DNA from: Planctomycetota bacterium
GTDB taxonomy: Bacteria; Planctomycetota; Brocadiia; JAADGH01
Assembly (NCBI GenBank): GCA_013152475.1
Contig: JAADGH010000120.1
Coordinates: forward strand, 1-36,921
Direction of reading: 5' to 3'
Length of the DNA: 36,921 bases
The position numbers and the translations under genes are program-made. The notes below the pieces were generated by a model, which saw nothing but the letters and a program-made list of their open reading frames with translations, had not been told where the DNA came from and searched no databases. Of the stretch, positions 6,997 through 14,989 are shown piece by piece. How positions within the stretch are numbered: position 1 is the stretch's first letter; each line of letters starts with the position of its first letter.

Positions 6997-9576
6997 ATGC
7001 GAGAATACGACTTTCAGACCATCGAAAAGAAATGGCAGGACTACTGGGAAAAAACCGGTCTGTTCCACATGGACCCGGCCTCGCCCAAGGAGAAGTTCTA
7101 CTGCCTCGTCATGTTCCCATACCCCTCCGGCGTGCTCCATGTCGGCCACCTGAGAAACTATGTCATCGGCGACGTCTTAGCCCGGTACAAGCTCATCCGC
7201 GGCTTCAATGTCCTCACACCCATCGGCTGGGACGCCTTCGGCCTGCCCGCCGAAAACGCCGCCATCAAGGCGGACATCCATCCGGCCATCTACACGCGCC
7301 AGAACATCGACGCCATGAAGCGGCAAATCCCCTCCTGGGGCGTGGGGTACGATTGGGACCGCGAGGTGAACAGCAGCGAGGCGGAGTACTACAAGTGGAC
7401 CCAGTGGGTCTTCCTCAAGGTCCACGAGGCCGGCCTGGCCTACAAAAAGAAGGCCCCCGTCAACTGGTGCGAGTCGTGCGCCACCGCTCTGGCTAATGAG
7501 GAGGTGGTGGACGGCCGTTGCGAGCGCTGTGGCGAGGAAACCGAGAAGCGCGACCTGGCGCAGTGGTTTTTCAAGATCACCGAATACGCCCAGCGGCTCC
7601 TGGACGATCTGGCCCTCCTCGACAAGTGGCCGGAGAAGGTCCGAACCATGCAGTCGGAGTGGATCGGGCGGTCGGAGGGCGCGCGCATCGAGTTCAAGGT
7701 GGCCGAGACGGGCGACCCCATGCCCTGCTTCACCACCCGGCCCGACACGCTCTGGGGCGTCACGTTTATGTCCCTGGCCGCCGAGCACCCGATCATTGAG
7801 AAGCTGGTCAAGGGCAAGCCGCATGAGAAGGACGTCCTCGAGTTTTGCCGCCGCGTGAAGAAAGAAAGCCTCGTCGAGCGCACCGCCGAGGCGGGCAAAA
7901 AGGAGGGGGTCTTCACGGGCTGTCACGTTATCAATCCGGTCAACGGCGAGAAGGTCCCGCTCTGGGTGGCCAACTATGCCCTGATGGAGTACGGCACCGG
8001 CGCCGTCATGGCCGTGCCCGCCCACGACCAGCGCGATTTCGAGTTTGCGAAACAATACAATCTCGGCATCCGTGTCGTCATCCAGCCGAAGGACAAGGAG
8101 CTCGACCCGAAAACGATGACCGAGGCCTACGTGGACGATGGCATCCAGACCAATTCCGCGCAGTTTACCGGCATGCCCAATCGCGAGGCCCTGCCGAAGA
8201 TCATCGACTGGCTCGACGCGGAAAAGCGCGGCGGCCGGATGATCAACTACCGCATCCGCGACTGGCTCATCTCGCGCCAGCGCTACTGGGGCGCGCCCGT
8301 GCCGATGGTCCACTGCGCCGACTGCGGCCTCGTGCCCGTGCCCGAGAACGACCTGCCCGTCCGCCTGCCTCCGGACTGCGACTTCAAGGCGAAGACCATC
8401 GAGTCGCCCCTGGCGAGTGTGCCGGAGTTTGTCAACACCACCTGCCCGAGGTGCGGCAAGCCGGCCAAGCGGGAGACGGACACCATCGCACAGTGGTTGT
8501 GCAGTTGCTGGTATTTCCTGCGCTACCTCTCCCCCCACGACGAGGACAAGCCGTACGATCGGGCGCTGGCCGACAAGTGGCTGCCGGTGGACCAATACAT
8601 CGGCGGCATCGAGCACGCTGTCCTTCATCTGCTCTACACCCGGTTCATCATTAAGGTGCTCTACGACCAGAATCTTGTCGGCTTCAAGGAACCCTTCGCC
8701 GCGCTGTTCACGCAGGGCATGATCTGCAAGGACGCCTACCGCTGCGGTCGCCACGGCCATATCCACGAGTCCGAACTCGCCAATGGCAAGTGTCCGAAGT
8801 GCGGCGAGGCGGTGGAGACGAAGGTCGAGAAGATGTCCAAGTCGAAATACAACGTCGTCGATCCGGGCCCCGTGATCGACAAGTTCGGCACAGACACAGT
8901 CCGGCTCTACGCCCTCTTCATCGGCCCGCCGCAGAAGGATGCCACCTGGGACGACCGGGCCGTCGTCGGCGCGCACCGCTTCCTTTCGCGACTGTGGACT
9001 ATTGTCGCCGCGCACTCGAAGACGTTTGAGGAGGCCCCCATTTCGGTGGTTACGCTTAACGATGTCTCGGGCGATGCGGCGTGCGAGGACCTCTTTCGCA
9101 AGATCCACCAGACCATCCGAAAGGTGACCGACGACATTGAGCAGTCGTGGCACTTTAACACCGCGATTGCGAAAATCATGGAGCTGGTCAACGCGATCGA
9201 GGGGTTTGATCCCAAGGCGTCGGACAAGGCATTCGGCGTTTTTCGGTTCGCCCTGGAGACGACGGTGCAGTTGCTTTCACCCTTCGCCCCGCACATCGCC
9301 GAGGAGCTGTGGTCTCGGCTGGGGCGGGAGGATGGGATCTTCCGCGCGCAGTGGCCGACCTACGACGCGGCGGCGGCGGCCGAAGAGGAGATCGAGATCC
9401 CGATCCAGGTGAACGGCAAGCTCCGGAGCAAGATCGCCGTCTCGGCCGACCTCTCCGACGCCGACCTGGAAGCGGCGGCCCTCGCTGACGAGAAGGTGGC
9501 CAAGTTCACCGAGGGCAAGACGGTCCGCAAAGTCATCGTCGTGCCAAAGAAGCTGGTGAATGTGGTGGCAAAGTAG
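6997..9576 (+). CDS. leuS: Leucyl-tRNA synthetase
   Basis: The enzyme charges tRNA-Leu in the cytoplasm. The 859 residues match the bacterial family length. Visible signatures are MFPYPSG and the HIGH-type motif HVGH (48-51), the APVNWC zinc-binding segment (CESC ... CERC, about 160-190), the editing domain with TTRPDTLWG and EYGTGAVMAVPAHDQRD, the NYRIRDWLISRQRYWG segment, cysteine-pair insertions in the catalytic domain, and KMSKS (612-616). An anticodon-binding domain and a short C-terminal domain follow. I chose the ATG at 6997 because family members begin close to (R/K)YDF. An in-frame GTG at 6976 is possible, and GGAG (6981-6984) could serve 6997 at a long spacing. A clear promoter precedes it, and a kinase gene follows after 33 bp. 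Confidence 0.97.
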   Translation: MREYDFQTIEKKWQDYWEKTGLFHMDPASPKEKFYCLVMFPYPSGVLHVGHLRNYVIGDVLARYKLIRGFNVLTPIGWDAFGLPAENAAIKADIHPAIYTRQNIDAMKRQIPSWGVGYDWDREVNSSEAEYYKWTQWVFLKVHEAGLAYKKKAPVNWCESCATALANEEVVDGRCERCGEETEKRDLAQWFFKITEYAQRLLDDLALLDKWPEKVRTMQSEWIGRSEGARIEFKVAETGDPMPCFTTRPDTLWGVTFMSLAAEHPIIEKLVKGKPHEKDVLEFCRRVKKESLVERTAEAGKKEGVFTGCHVINPVNGEKVPLWVANYALMEYGTGAVMAVPAHDQRDFEFAKQYNLGIRVVIQPKDKELDPKTMTEAYVDDGIQTNSAQFTGMPNREALPKIIDWLDAEKRGGRMINYRIRDWLISRQRYWGAPVPMVHCADCGLVPVPENDLPVRLPPDCDFKAKTIESPLASVPEFVNTTCPRCGKPAKRETDTIAQWLCSCWYFLRYLSPHDEDKPYDRALADKWLPVDQYIGGIEHAVLHLLYTRFIIKVLYDQNLVGFKEPFAALFTQGMICKDAYRCGRHGHIHESELANGKCPKCGEAVETKVEKMSKSKYNVVDPGPVIDKFGTDTVRLYALFIGPPQKDATWDDRAVVGAHRFLSRLWTIVAAHSKTFEEAPISVVTLNDVSGDAACEDLFRKIHQTIRKVTDDIEQSWHFNTAIAKIMELVNAIEGFDPKASDKAFGVFRFALETTVQLLSPFAPHIAEELWSRLGREDGIFRAQWPTYDAAAAAEEEIEIPIQVNGKLRSKIAVSADLSDADLEAAALADEKVAKFTEGKTVRKVIVVPKKLVNVVAK

Positions 9577-9609
9577 CATCGAGTAAGTGCCTCATGTGGG
9601 TGCGCCCCC

Positions 9610-11796
9610 ATGCCCAACGAATTCCGCTGTCCCCAATGCCGTGAGATGATTGCTGTGGAGGACGGCAAGGAGGGCGAGCCGGTCCAGTGCCCCTTCTGCC
9701 ACGGGGCCATCACGGCCATCCCACACGACACTCCCACGCTCGCGCCTGGCGAACCGGGTGAGGATGCCCCGCCTAAGCAACTCGGCGACTACGAGATTAT
9801 CGAGCCCCTCGGCGAAGGCGGCATGGGCGTGGTTTACAAGGCGAAGCACCTTCGCCTCGACCGCACCGTCGCGCTTAAGTTGCTCCCGGCGCGCTTCACC
9901 CGATCCGGCGGCCAGCACGTCGAGCGCTTCCTCCGCGAGGCCCGGGCCGCCGCGCAACTCGAACACGTCAATGTCGTCGGCATCCACGCCGTGGGCGAGG
10001 CGGAGGGGCGGCACTTCATCGAGATGCAGTATGTGGAGGGAAAGACCCTCGCCCAGGTCATCGTACAAAGGGGATGCCTCCCCCTCGACCAGGCGGTTCC
10101 GATCGTAAAGAACGTGGCCCGCGCCCTTGCCGCCGCCCATGCCAAGGGGATCATCCATCGCGACATCAAGCCCGACAACATTATGATCGACCCCCAAGGC
10201 ACGGTGAAGGTCATGGACTTCGGCCTGGCCCACAGCGAGGCCGCCAGCGCCATCACCGGCGACGGCCAGGTCATCGGCACACCGCTCTACATGTCGCCCG
10301 AGCAGTGCGACGGAAAGCCGGCCGACGCGCGGAGCGACATTTACTCCCTCGGCGCGACGTTCTACAAGATGCTCACGGGCAAGCCGCCCTTCACCGGCGA
10401 AACGCCCCTGGCCGTCATGCGCCAGCACGCCGACACGCCCCTGCCGTCGGTGAAGGCCGAGCTGCCGGACGTCCCAGAAGCCGTGTGCGCGGTTGTTCAG
10501 AAAATGCTCGCCAAGAATCCTGACGACCGTTTTCAGAATTGCGAAGAATTGATCAGCGTCATCGACGGCGCCTGCAAAGCGCGTCCCACCGAGGAGGAAG
10601 AGTTCGAGAAGCGGGGCAAGGCCCAGGCGATCCTCGCTTTGATCACCCTCCTCGTGATCGGCGGGCTTGCGATCCATGCCTGGCTGACAGGGGACTTGGA
10701 GATCAGCGACGTGGACAGTCTATCGCCCGAAGCGGGTGCGCCCCGGGCGGAGTCGCGATGGGACCCACGGGAGTTTGCGCGGGGTCTGATCGGGGACCGG
10801 CGGCGGTCTATTCTCGCCCGGACGATCCGCGTTGCACAGGATGGGACAAGGGCCCATAGAGCCATCAGCAACGCCGTAGCGCGTGCGAGGCCGGGCGACG
10901 TGATCGAGATTTGTGACAGTGCGACATACCGAGAAGCTGTTGTGCTCGCCAAGCCGAACCTGTGTCTTAAGGCGGCGAAGGGTCAGACGCCGACCGTCGA
11001 TGCGGAGCGCGGTCTTGCGCACTGTATCGTTATCCAGGAGGGGGGCAAGGGCGCGGTCATCGAGGGGGTACGGTGCGTTCGCGCGACGAACGACGGAATC
11101 CTGGTCGAACCGGGGGCGGACGATGTGGTGCTCTTCGGCAATACGTGCGCCGAGAACCGGTGGGGCATCCGGATCAAGGGGGACCGGGCCATTGTGCTTG
11201 TCAACACGGCGGCGGACAACGAGTCGTACGGCATCCAGCTCTGGGAGTCGGAGCGGTCGCAGGTCGCCGACAACCGGTGCCGGGGCAACAGCAGCGGGAT
11301 CGATGTGAACAAGAGCCGGTACTGCGTCGTTGCCGGGAACATCCTGCACGCCAACCGCAAGAGCGGCATGCAGTGCCGCGACTCGGAGGGGATCAGCATC
11401 AACGGAAATGTATTTCACAAATGCGAAGGGGATGGGATCGACCTGGACGCGTCGAACCACGTGGAGATCCTGAACAACATCATCGCCTTCTGCACGGGCG
11501 CGGGGATTTCGTTCGGCGATCAATGCATCGGCCTGAAGGCACACCACAACGACATTTTCGCCTGCAACACCCTCGCACGGCGGGGGCGGAAGTACTTCCG
11601 CGATCTCGGCGCTTGGGTCGCCGCCGAACAGGGCCGGGGCAGCCTCTCGGCCGATCCCCTGTTCCGGGATCCTCCCTCCGATTTTTCACTCGATGAAAAC
11701 AGTCCCTGTCGCGGCAAGGGGAGCGACCGGCTGGACCTGGGCGCGCTGCAGGATCGGAGCGGGCTCGAACGGCAAATATTGAGGCCCCAACGATGA
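9610..11796 (+). CDS. Membrane Ser/Thr protein kinase with N-terminal zinc ribbon and C-terminal parallel beta-helix
   Basis: The 728 residues divide clearly. A zinc ribbon has CPQC (7-10) and CPFC (27-30). The Hanks-type kinase (about 61-318) has the glycine loop LGEGGMGVVY, ATP-binding Lys90, HRDIKPDN (183-190) and DFG (203-205), so it should be active. A single TM helix lies at about 339-358. The outer part (about 400-700) shows repeated short units with N-G/N-N turns (for example GIRIKGDRAIVLVNT, GISINGNVFH, VEILNNIIAF). This is a right-handed parallel beta-helix of the NosD/pectate-lyase type, ending in an SPCRGKG segment also common in such helices. The kinase is therefore cytoplasmic and the helix extracytoplasmic, presumably a sensor for a carbohydrate or wall ligand. 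It follows leuS by 33 bp. No strong Shine-Dalgarno precedes the ATG. Confidence 0.9.
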   Translation: MPNEFRCPQCREMIAVEDGKEGEPVQCPFCHGAITAIPHDTPTLAPGEPGEDAPPKQLGDYEIIEPLGEGGMGVVYKAKHLRLDRTVALKLLPARFTRSGGQHVERFLREARAAAQLEHVNVVGIHAVGEAEGRHFIEMQYVEGKTLAQVIVQRGCLPLDQAVPIVKNVARALAAAHAKGIIHRDIKPDNIMIDPQGTVKVMDFGLAHSEAASAITGDGQVIGTPLYMSPEQCDGKPADARSDIYSLGATFYKMLTGKPPFTGETPLAVMRQHADTPLPSVKAELPDVPEAVCAVVQKMLAKNPDDRFQNCEELISVIDGACKARPTEEEEFEKRGKAQAILALITLLVIGGLAIHAWLTGDLEISDVDSLSPEAGAPRAESRWDPREFARGLIGDRRRSILARTIRVAQDGTRAHRAISNAVARARPGDVIEICDSATYREAVVLAKPNLCLKAAKGQTPTVDAERGLAHCIVIQEGGKGAVIEGVRCVRATNDGILVEPGADDVVLFGNTCAENRWGIRIKGDRAIVLVNTAADNESYGIQLWESERSQVADNRCRGNSSGIDVNKSRYCVVAGNILHANRKSGMQCRDSEGISINGNVFHKCEGDGIDLDASNHVEILNNIIAFCTGAGISFGDQCIGLKAHHNDIFACNTLARRGRKYFRDLGAWVAAEQGRGSLSADPLFRDPPSDFSLDENSPCRGKGSDRLDLGALQDRSGLERQILRPQR

Positions 11797-11829
11797 ATGT
11801 GGAATGACGAAGCAAAGGCAGCCGCGAAG

Positions 11830-14800
11830 TCAGTCCCTCTTCAAAAGGTTTCTGCCTTCAAGGGTCACGCTTTCGCCATCAACAGAAAATGCTGCTGTAA
11901 CCTCGCCATCCCGGTAGAGCACAAGGGCCGCCTTCGCGTCGGCTTCGAGCTTGAGGGCCGGGCAGATGCGCTGGGCCCGGGTAGGCGCAACGACCCCGAA
12001 GAACCGCCAATTCTCCGACTCGACAGCAATGCCGAAGGCGTCGGGGTCGGGGGCGCCGTCAGGGCGGAACACCGGATGTCGGGCGAGGGACTTGACCTTG
12101 GCCCGGCCCCTGAACGGCTCAAGCAGCGTTATGCAATTGGCTTCCTTAGCCTTCTTACGAAGGATGACGCACGGCACGCGCTCTGTTGGCGGGTTGCCTC
12201 GACCGAGGGCGGTGATGACCTCTCCTCCTTCCGCGCCCGCGCATAGCATCCGGACGCCCATCGGACCCTTGGCCCCTTTCTCCGTGTCCGCGAGGGTCAA
12301 CTCTGCGTGGAGCAGGGGCGAACCCTTCGCGACCTTCACCTCCTCCAGAACGTCGTACCCGTTCGTGTCGCCGACAGGCGCAGCCGGAGGCTGGAGGTCG
12401 AGATCGGTTTTCAGTTCGCCGCGAATGTGAAAGGCGATGTCGTAGAGATGCTCGGTGTCGCTCTTTACGTTGTCGATAACCAGCACACAATCATTCGCGA
12501 TCACGACGATTGCCCGCGTGAAGTCCACACCCGGATAGGCCTCCGTCGTGCGCGCGCAGGCAACCTGGAGCTCGGGGGAGCTTCCCATGTAGAGCAGTTC
12601 GCCGGTCGTGGGCTTCTGCGACTCGCGATCGACGGTAAGCGTGTTGTGCGCAATGGTCTGCCGATACCATCGCTTGTGCAGAGGCACGGCATAGGAGATG
12701 GAGCCCGGATCGACGGCGAGCTGCTGACCCAGCGCACACAGGACGAACCCCAGCTTGTCCGGGTGGCCGTGGCCGCCGCCGTGGGGGCCATAGTCGAAGG
12801 CGACATAGATCTGATCGGTAGTCGAAGGCGACCGCAGGACAACAATCCCCGAGCCCTTGAAGAGGTGCGTCTTCATTGGCGGCGCATCAACCTTCGCCAC
12901 CTCCCCGGGTGTGTAGAGCAGGGACTCGATGTCGCGAACCTTCCCATTCGCCAGCGCATCGGAGACGAACCAGGCGATCTCCTTGCTCTTTGGGTAGTGC
13001 CGGGCGGCAAGGCCGTATCGCCACGAATAGCCGACCCGGAACCCCCGCCCGCTGTCATTGAAAGCGGGGAGCCATCGATTCACGGTCATGAAATGGAGAG
13101 GCGCAGTGAACATCTTCTCGAACTGCTCGTCGAACACATTGATCCCCACATGGTCCGCCGATTCGGCCAGATAGCAGAGCGGACTGAGGGCATAGAAATG
13201 GTAGCCCCATGACCCCTCGAACCAGAAGCCGTCGTCGAGGATCCCCTCGGCGATCTCCTCCTTCAGCCCCGCCGGGTCCTCGATGGCCCAGCGGACCAGG
13301 TCCGGGTCGCCGATGGCGAGGCCGATGGTCCCGACGGCGGCGTTGCGCCAGCAGGTGATGTTGTGGATGCTGCGATAACCCTGGATGGACTTGGCGATGT
13401 CGCGGAAAAAATCGTCCTCGATCCGCCTTTTCTCCTCGTCCGTCAGCACACCGGCGTCGCGGATGAAGTCGTAGCCCTGGGCGATGGGGATGACCCAAAC
13501 GGACTGGCCGAGGCAGTAGTCGATCACCTTCCACCCCTTGCCTTTTTTGTTCAGGCTGTGGGGTTCGTAGGTCCGATATTTTTTCTCGTATTCCTTGAAG
13601 ATTTCAGCGGAACGTTTGGCATACTTCTTCTCGTTCGTGAAGGCGTAGGCCAGACCCAGGTTCCGGGTATTCTTCGCCCATCGGCTGTGCTGCCAGGCGA
13701 TGACGACGGCGTCGTACGGGTCGCCGGTATAGATCTTGCCGCAGCCTGTGCATTTGTGTTGAGTTGGCGTAATAGTCTTCAGCCGGCATCCACATTCCTT
13801 GCAGGCGTAGAAGTGGCCCCAGCTCCCGGTGCGATCGGGGATGTCGGTCGGGACGTCGAGCAGCTTATCCGCCTTCTTCATCATGCTGTCGTAGATCTTC
13901 TTCGCCCAGGGATACTTCTTGATCTTTTCTTTCGCATTCGCAATCTGCTCTTTTGTCGTGAATACGAAAGGCCGGTCGAGCGGTGGCAGGGGCACGGTGG
14001 CCTTGATGTTCAAGACATCCGCCCCGTCCGGCTCGTTCCGAACACGCATGGTGACGGGGGCTGTCTCGGAATAGAGAGGGGGCTTCTTCGCCCCGGGCTT
14101 CAGGGCGAGTGTGGCGGTGACAGTGACCCCCTTGCCCGGTTCGACGGTCACATGGCCGGTCGAAAGCGAGATGGCAAAGGCCTTGAGTGCCGAGACGTCG
14201 GCGGCCAGGTCTACCTCGTGTGGTTTCGTGTCCACGTTTCTGAGGTCGATGGCGTATCGCGTCTCGGACGGTTTTCCGACCACCTCGCGGACCGAAATCT
14301 TCACGGGGAATCGCACGAACCGCAGGTTGCGGACGTAGATCGTGCAGCCGGCGTCCTTGGCGCTCTGGGCGCGGAGGGACAGGAACTCAAGCTTCCGCCC
14401 TCCCTTGTTCTCCCAGACGGCGGTGGGCTTCTGTATGTCCAGGGATGCCTCGCGCCAGCCGTCCGTGCCCTTGCCGGGGCCGTAGGCCAGGTAGACCATC
14501 TGCTTGCTGTCCTGGAGGAGGTAATGCTGGATTTTGACGCCGAACCAGTGGGCCGGGCCGTCGATCTTGTAGTCGAACTTCAGCCGGTCGTACTGCTTCG
14601 GATCGACCTTGAAGGGGGCCAGGCTGATGCCGGTCATCTGCACCTTCCGGCCGGGCACGAGTTGCCACTTCAGTGCGCCGCCGCGCTCGGGGCTGTGCTC
14701 GATCTGCCCATGCTGCCACCTGCCGATCGTCTTCATATCGTCGAGCAGGAGAACGTTCGATGTCGCCTCCTGCGCGGCTGCTCTGGGAAGGATAGCCGCG

Positions 14801-14985
14801 AACAGCACGAGAAGCATCGGAGGCAGGAGGCCCTTTGACAGAGCACGCTCAAACCAGTTTGAGCGTGGCGCCCGTCCGTTTCCATTCGCCAACGTGTGCC
14901 ACGCCCAAGCGAGGCTTGAGCGTGTCTTTTCGGTTGCGGTATGGGCGGTTGCGAACAACAGAGAAACGATCTGGCGGCAGAACAT
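11830..14985 (-). CDS. Secreted heparinase II/III-family polysaccharide lyase-like protein
   Basis: This 1051-residue protein has an N-terminal beta-sandwich region resembling a carbohydrate-binding module (about 75-200), beta-rich linkers, an alpha-helical alginate-lyase/heparinase barrel (about 330-640), and a C-terminal heparinase II/III beta-sandwich. The last carries the motifs HGGGHGHPDKLGF (about 737) and RQTIAHNTLTVDRESQ (about 777), which hold the His residues of this family. A CxxC ... CxxC zinc ribbon lies near 390-420 in the toroid domain. The probable substrate is an acidic polysaccharide. The ATG at 14985 has GGAGG 9 nt upstream, overlapping the stop of the preceding lipoprotein gene, so translation is coupled. 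The signal helix (LLPPMLLVLFAAILPRAAAQ) lies unusually far in, from about residue 53, because a palindromic repeat occupies the leader. An ATG at 14817 lacks a Shine-Dalgarno. Confidence 0.85.
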   Translation of the reverse strand: MFCRQIVSLLFATAHTATEKTRSSLAWAWHTLANGNGRAPRSNWFERALSKGLLPPMLLVLFAAILPRAAAQEATSNVLLLDDMKTIGRWQHGQIEHSPERGGALKWQLVPGRKVQMTGISLAPFKVDPKQYDRLKFDYKIDGPAHWFGVKIQHYLLQDSKQMVYLAYGPGKGTDGWREASLDIQKPTAVWENKGGRKLEFLSLRAQSAKDAGCTIYVRNLRFVRFPVKISVREVVGKPSETRYAIDLRNVDTKPHEVDLAADVSALKAFAISLSTGHVTVEPGKGVTVTATLALKPGAKKPPLYSETAPVTMRVRNEPDGADVLNIKATVPLPPLDRPFVFTTKEQIANAKEKIKKYPWAKKIYDSMMKKADKLLDVPTDIPDRTGSWGHFYACKECGCRLKTITPTQHKCTGCGKIYTGDPYDAVVIAWQHSRWAKNTRNLGLAYAFTNEKKYAKRSAEIFKEYEKKYRTYEPHSLNKKGKGWKVIDYCLGQSVWVIPIAQGYDFIRDAGVLTDEEKRRIEDDFFRDIAKSIQGYRSIHNITCWRNAAVGTIGLAIGDPDLVRWAIEDPAGLKEEIAEGILDDGFWFEGSWGYHFYALSPLCYLAESADHVGINVFDEQFEKMFTAPLHFMTVNRWLPAFNDSGRGFRVGYSWRYGLAARHYPKSKEIAWFVSDALANGKVRDIESLLYTPGEVAKVDAPPMKTHLFKGSGIVVLRSPSTTDQIYVAFDYGPHGGGHGHPDKLGFVLCALGQQLAVDPGSISYAVPLHKRWYRQTIAHNTLTVDRESQKPTTGELLYMGSSPELQVACARTTEAYPGVDFTRAIVVIANDCVLVIDNVKSDTEHLYDIAFHIRGELKTDLDLQPPAAPVGDTNGYDVLEEVKVAKGSPLLHAELTLADTEKGAKGPMGVRMLCAGAEGGEVITALGRGNPPTERVPCVILRKKAKEANCITLLEPFRGRAKVKSLARHPVFRPDGAPDPDAFGIAVESENWRFFGVVAPTRAQRICPALKLEADAKAALVLYRDGEVTAAFSVDGESVTLEGRNLLKRD
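14844..14924. repeat. Pair of palindromic hairpins inside the heparinase leader
   Basis: Hairpin one (14844-14867) is an 11-bp perfect stem, CACGCTCAAAC / GTTTGAGCGTG. Hairpin two (14900-14924) has an 11-bp stem, CACGCCCAAGC / GCTTGAGCGTG, with one C-A mismatch and a GAG loop. The arms share CACGCTCAA. The two lie 32 bp apart and are translated as part of the N-terminus. Paired hairpins with a shared arm are typical of mobile palindromic repeat families. Confidence 0.75.
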
Positions 14986-14989
14986 CTTT

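Noticed and set aside
7177..9153. A 658-codon open frame antisense to leuS
   Set aside because: The sense strand is an unmistakable leucyl-tRNA synthetase; the antisense frame is a GC-rich shadow of it.
14844..14924. CRISPR-like array in the hairpin pair
   Set aside because: Only two palindromic units exist, in opposite orientation, with no regular spacers or cas genes.
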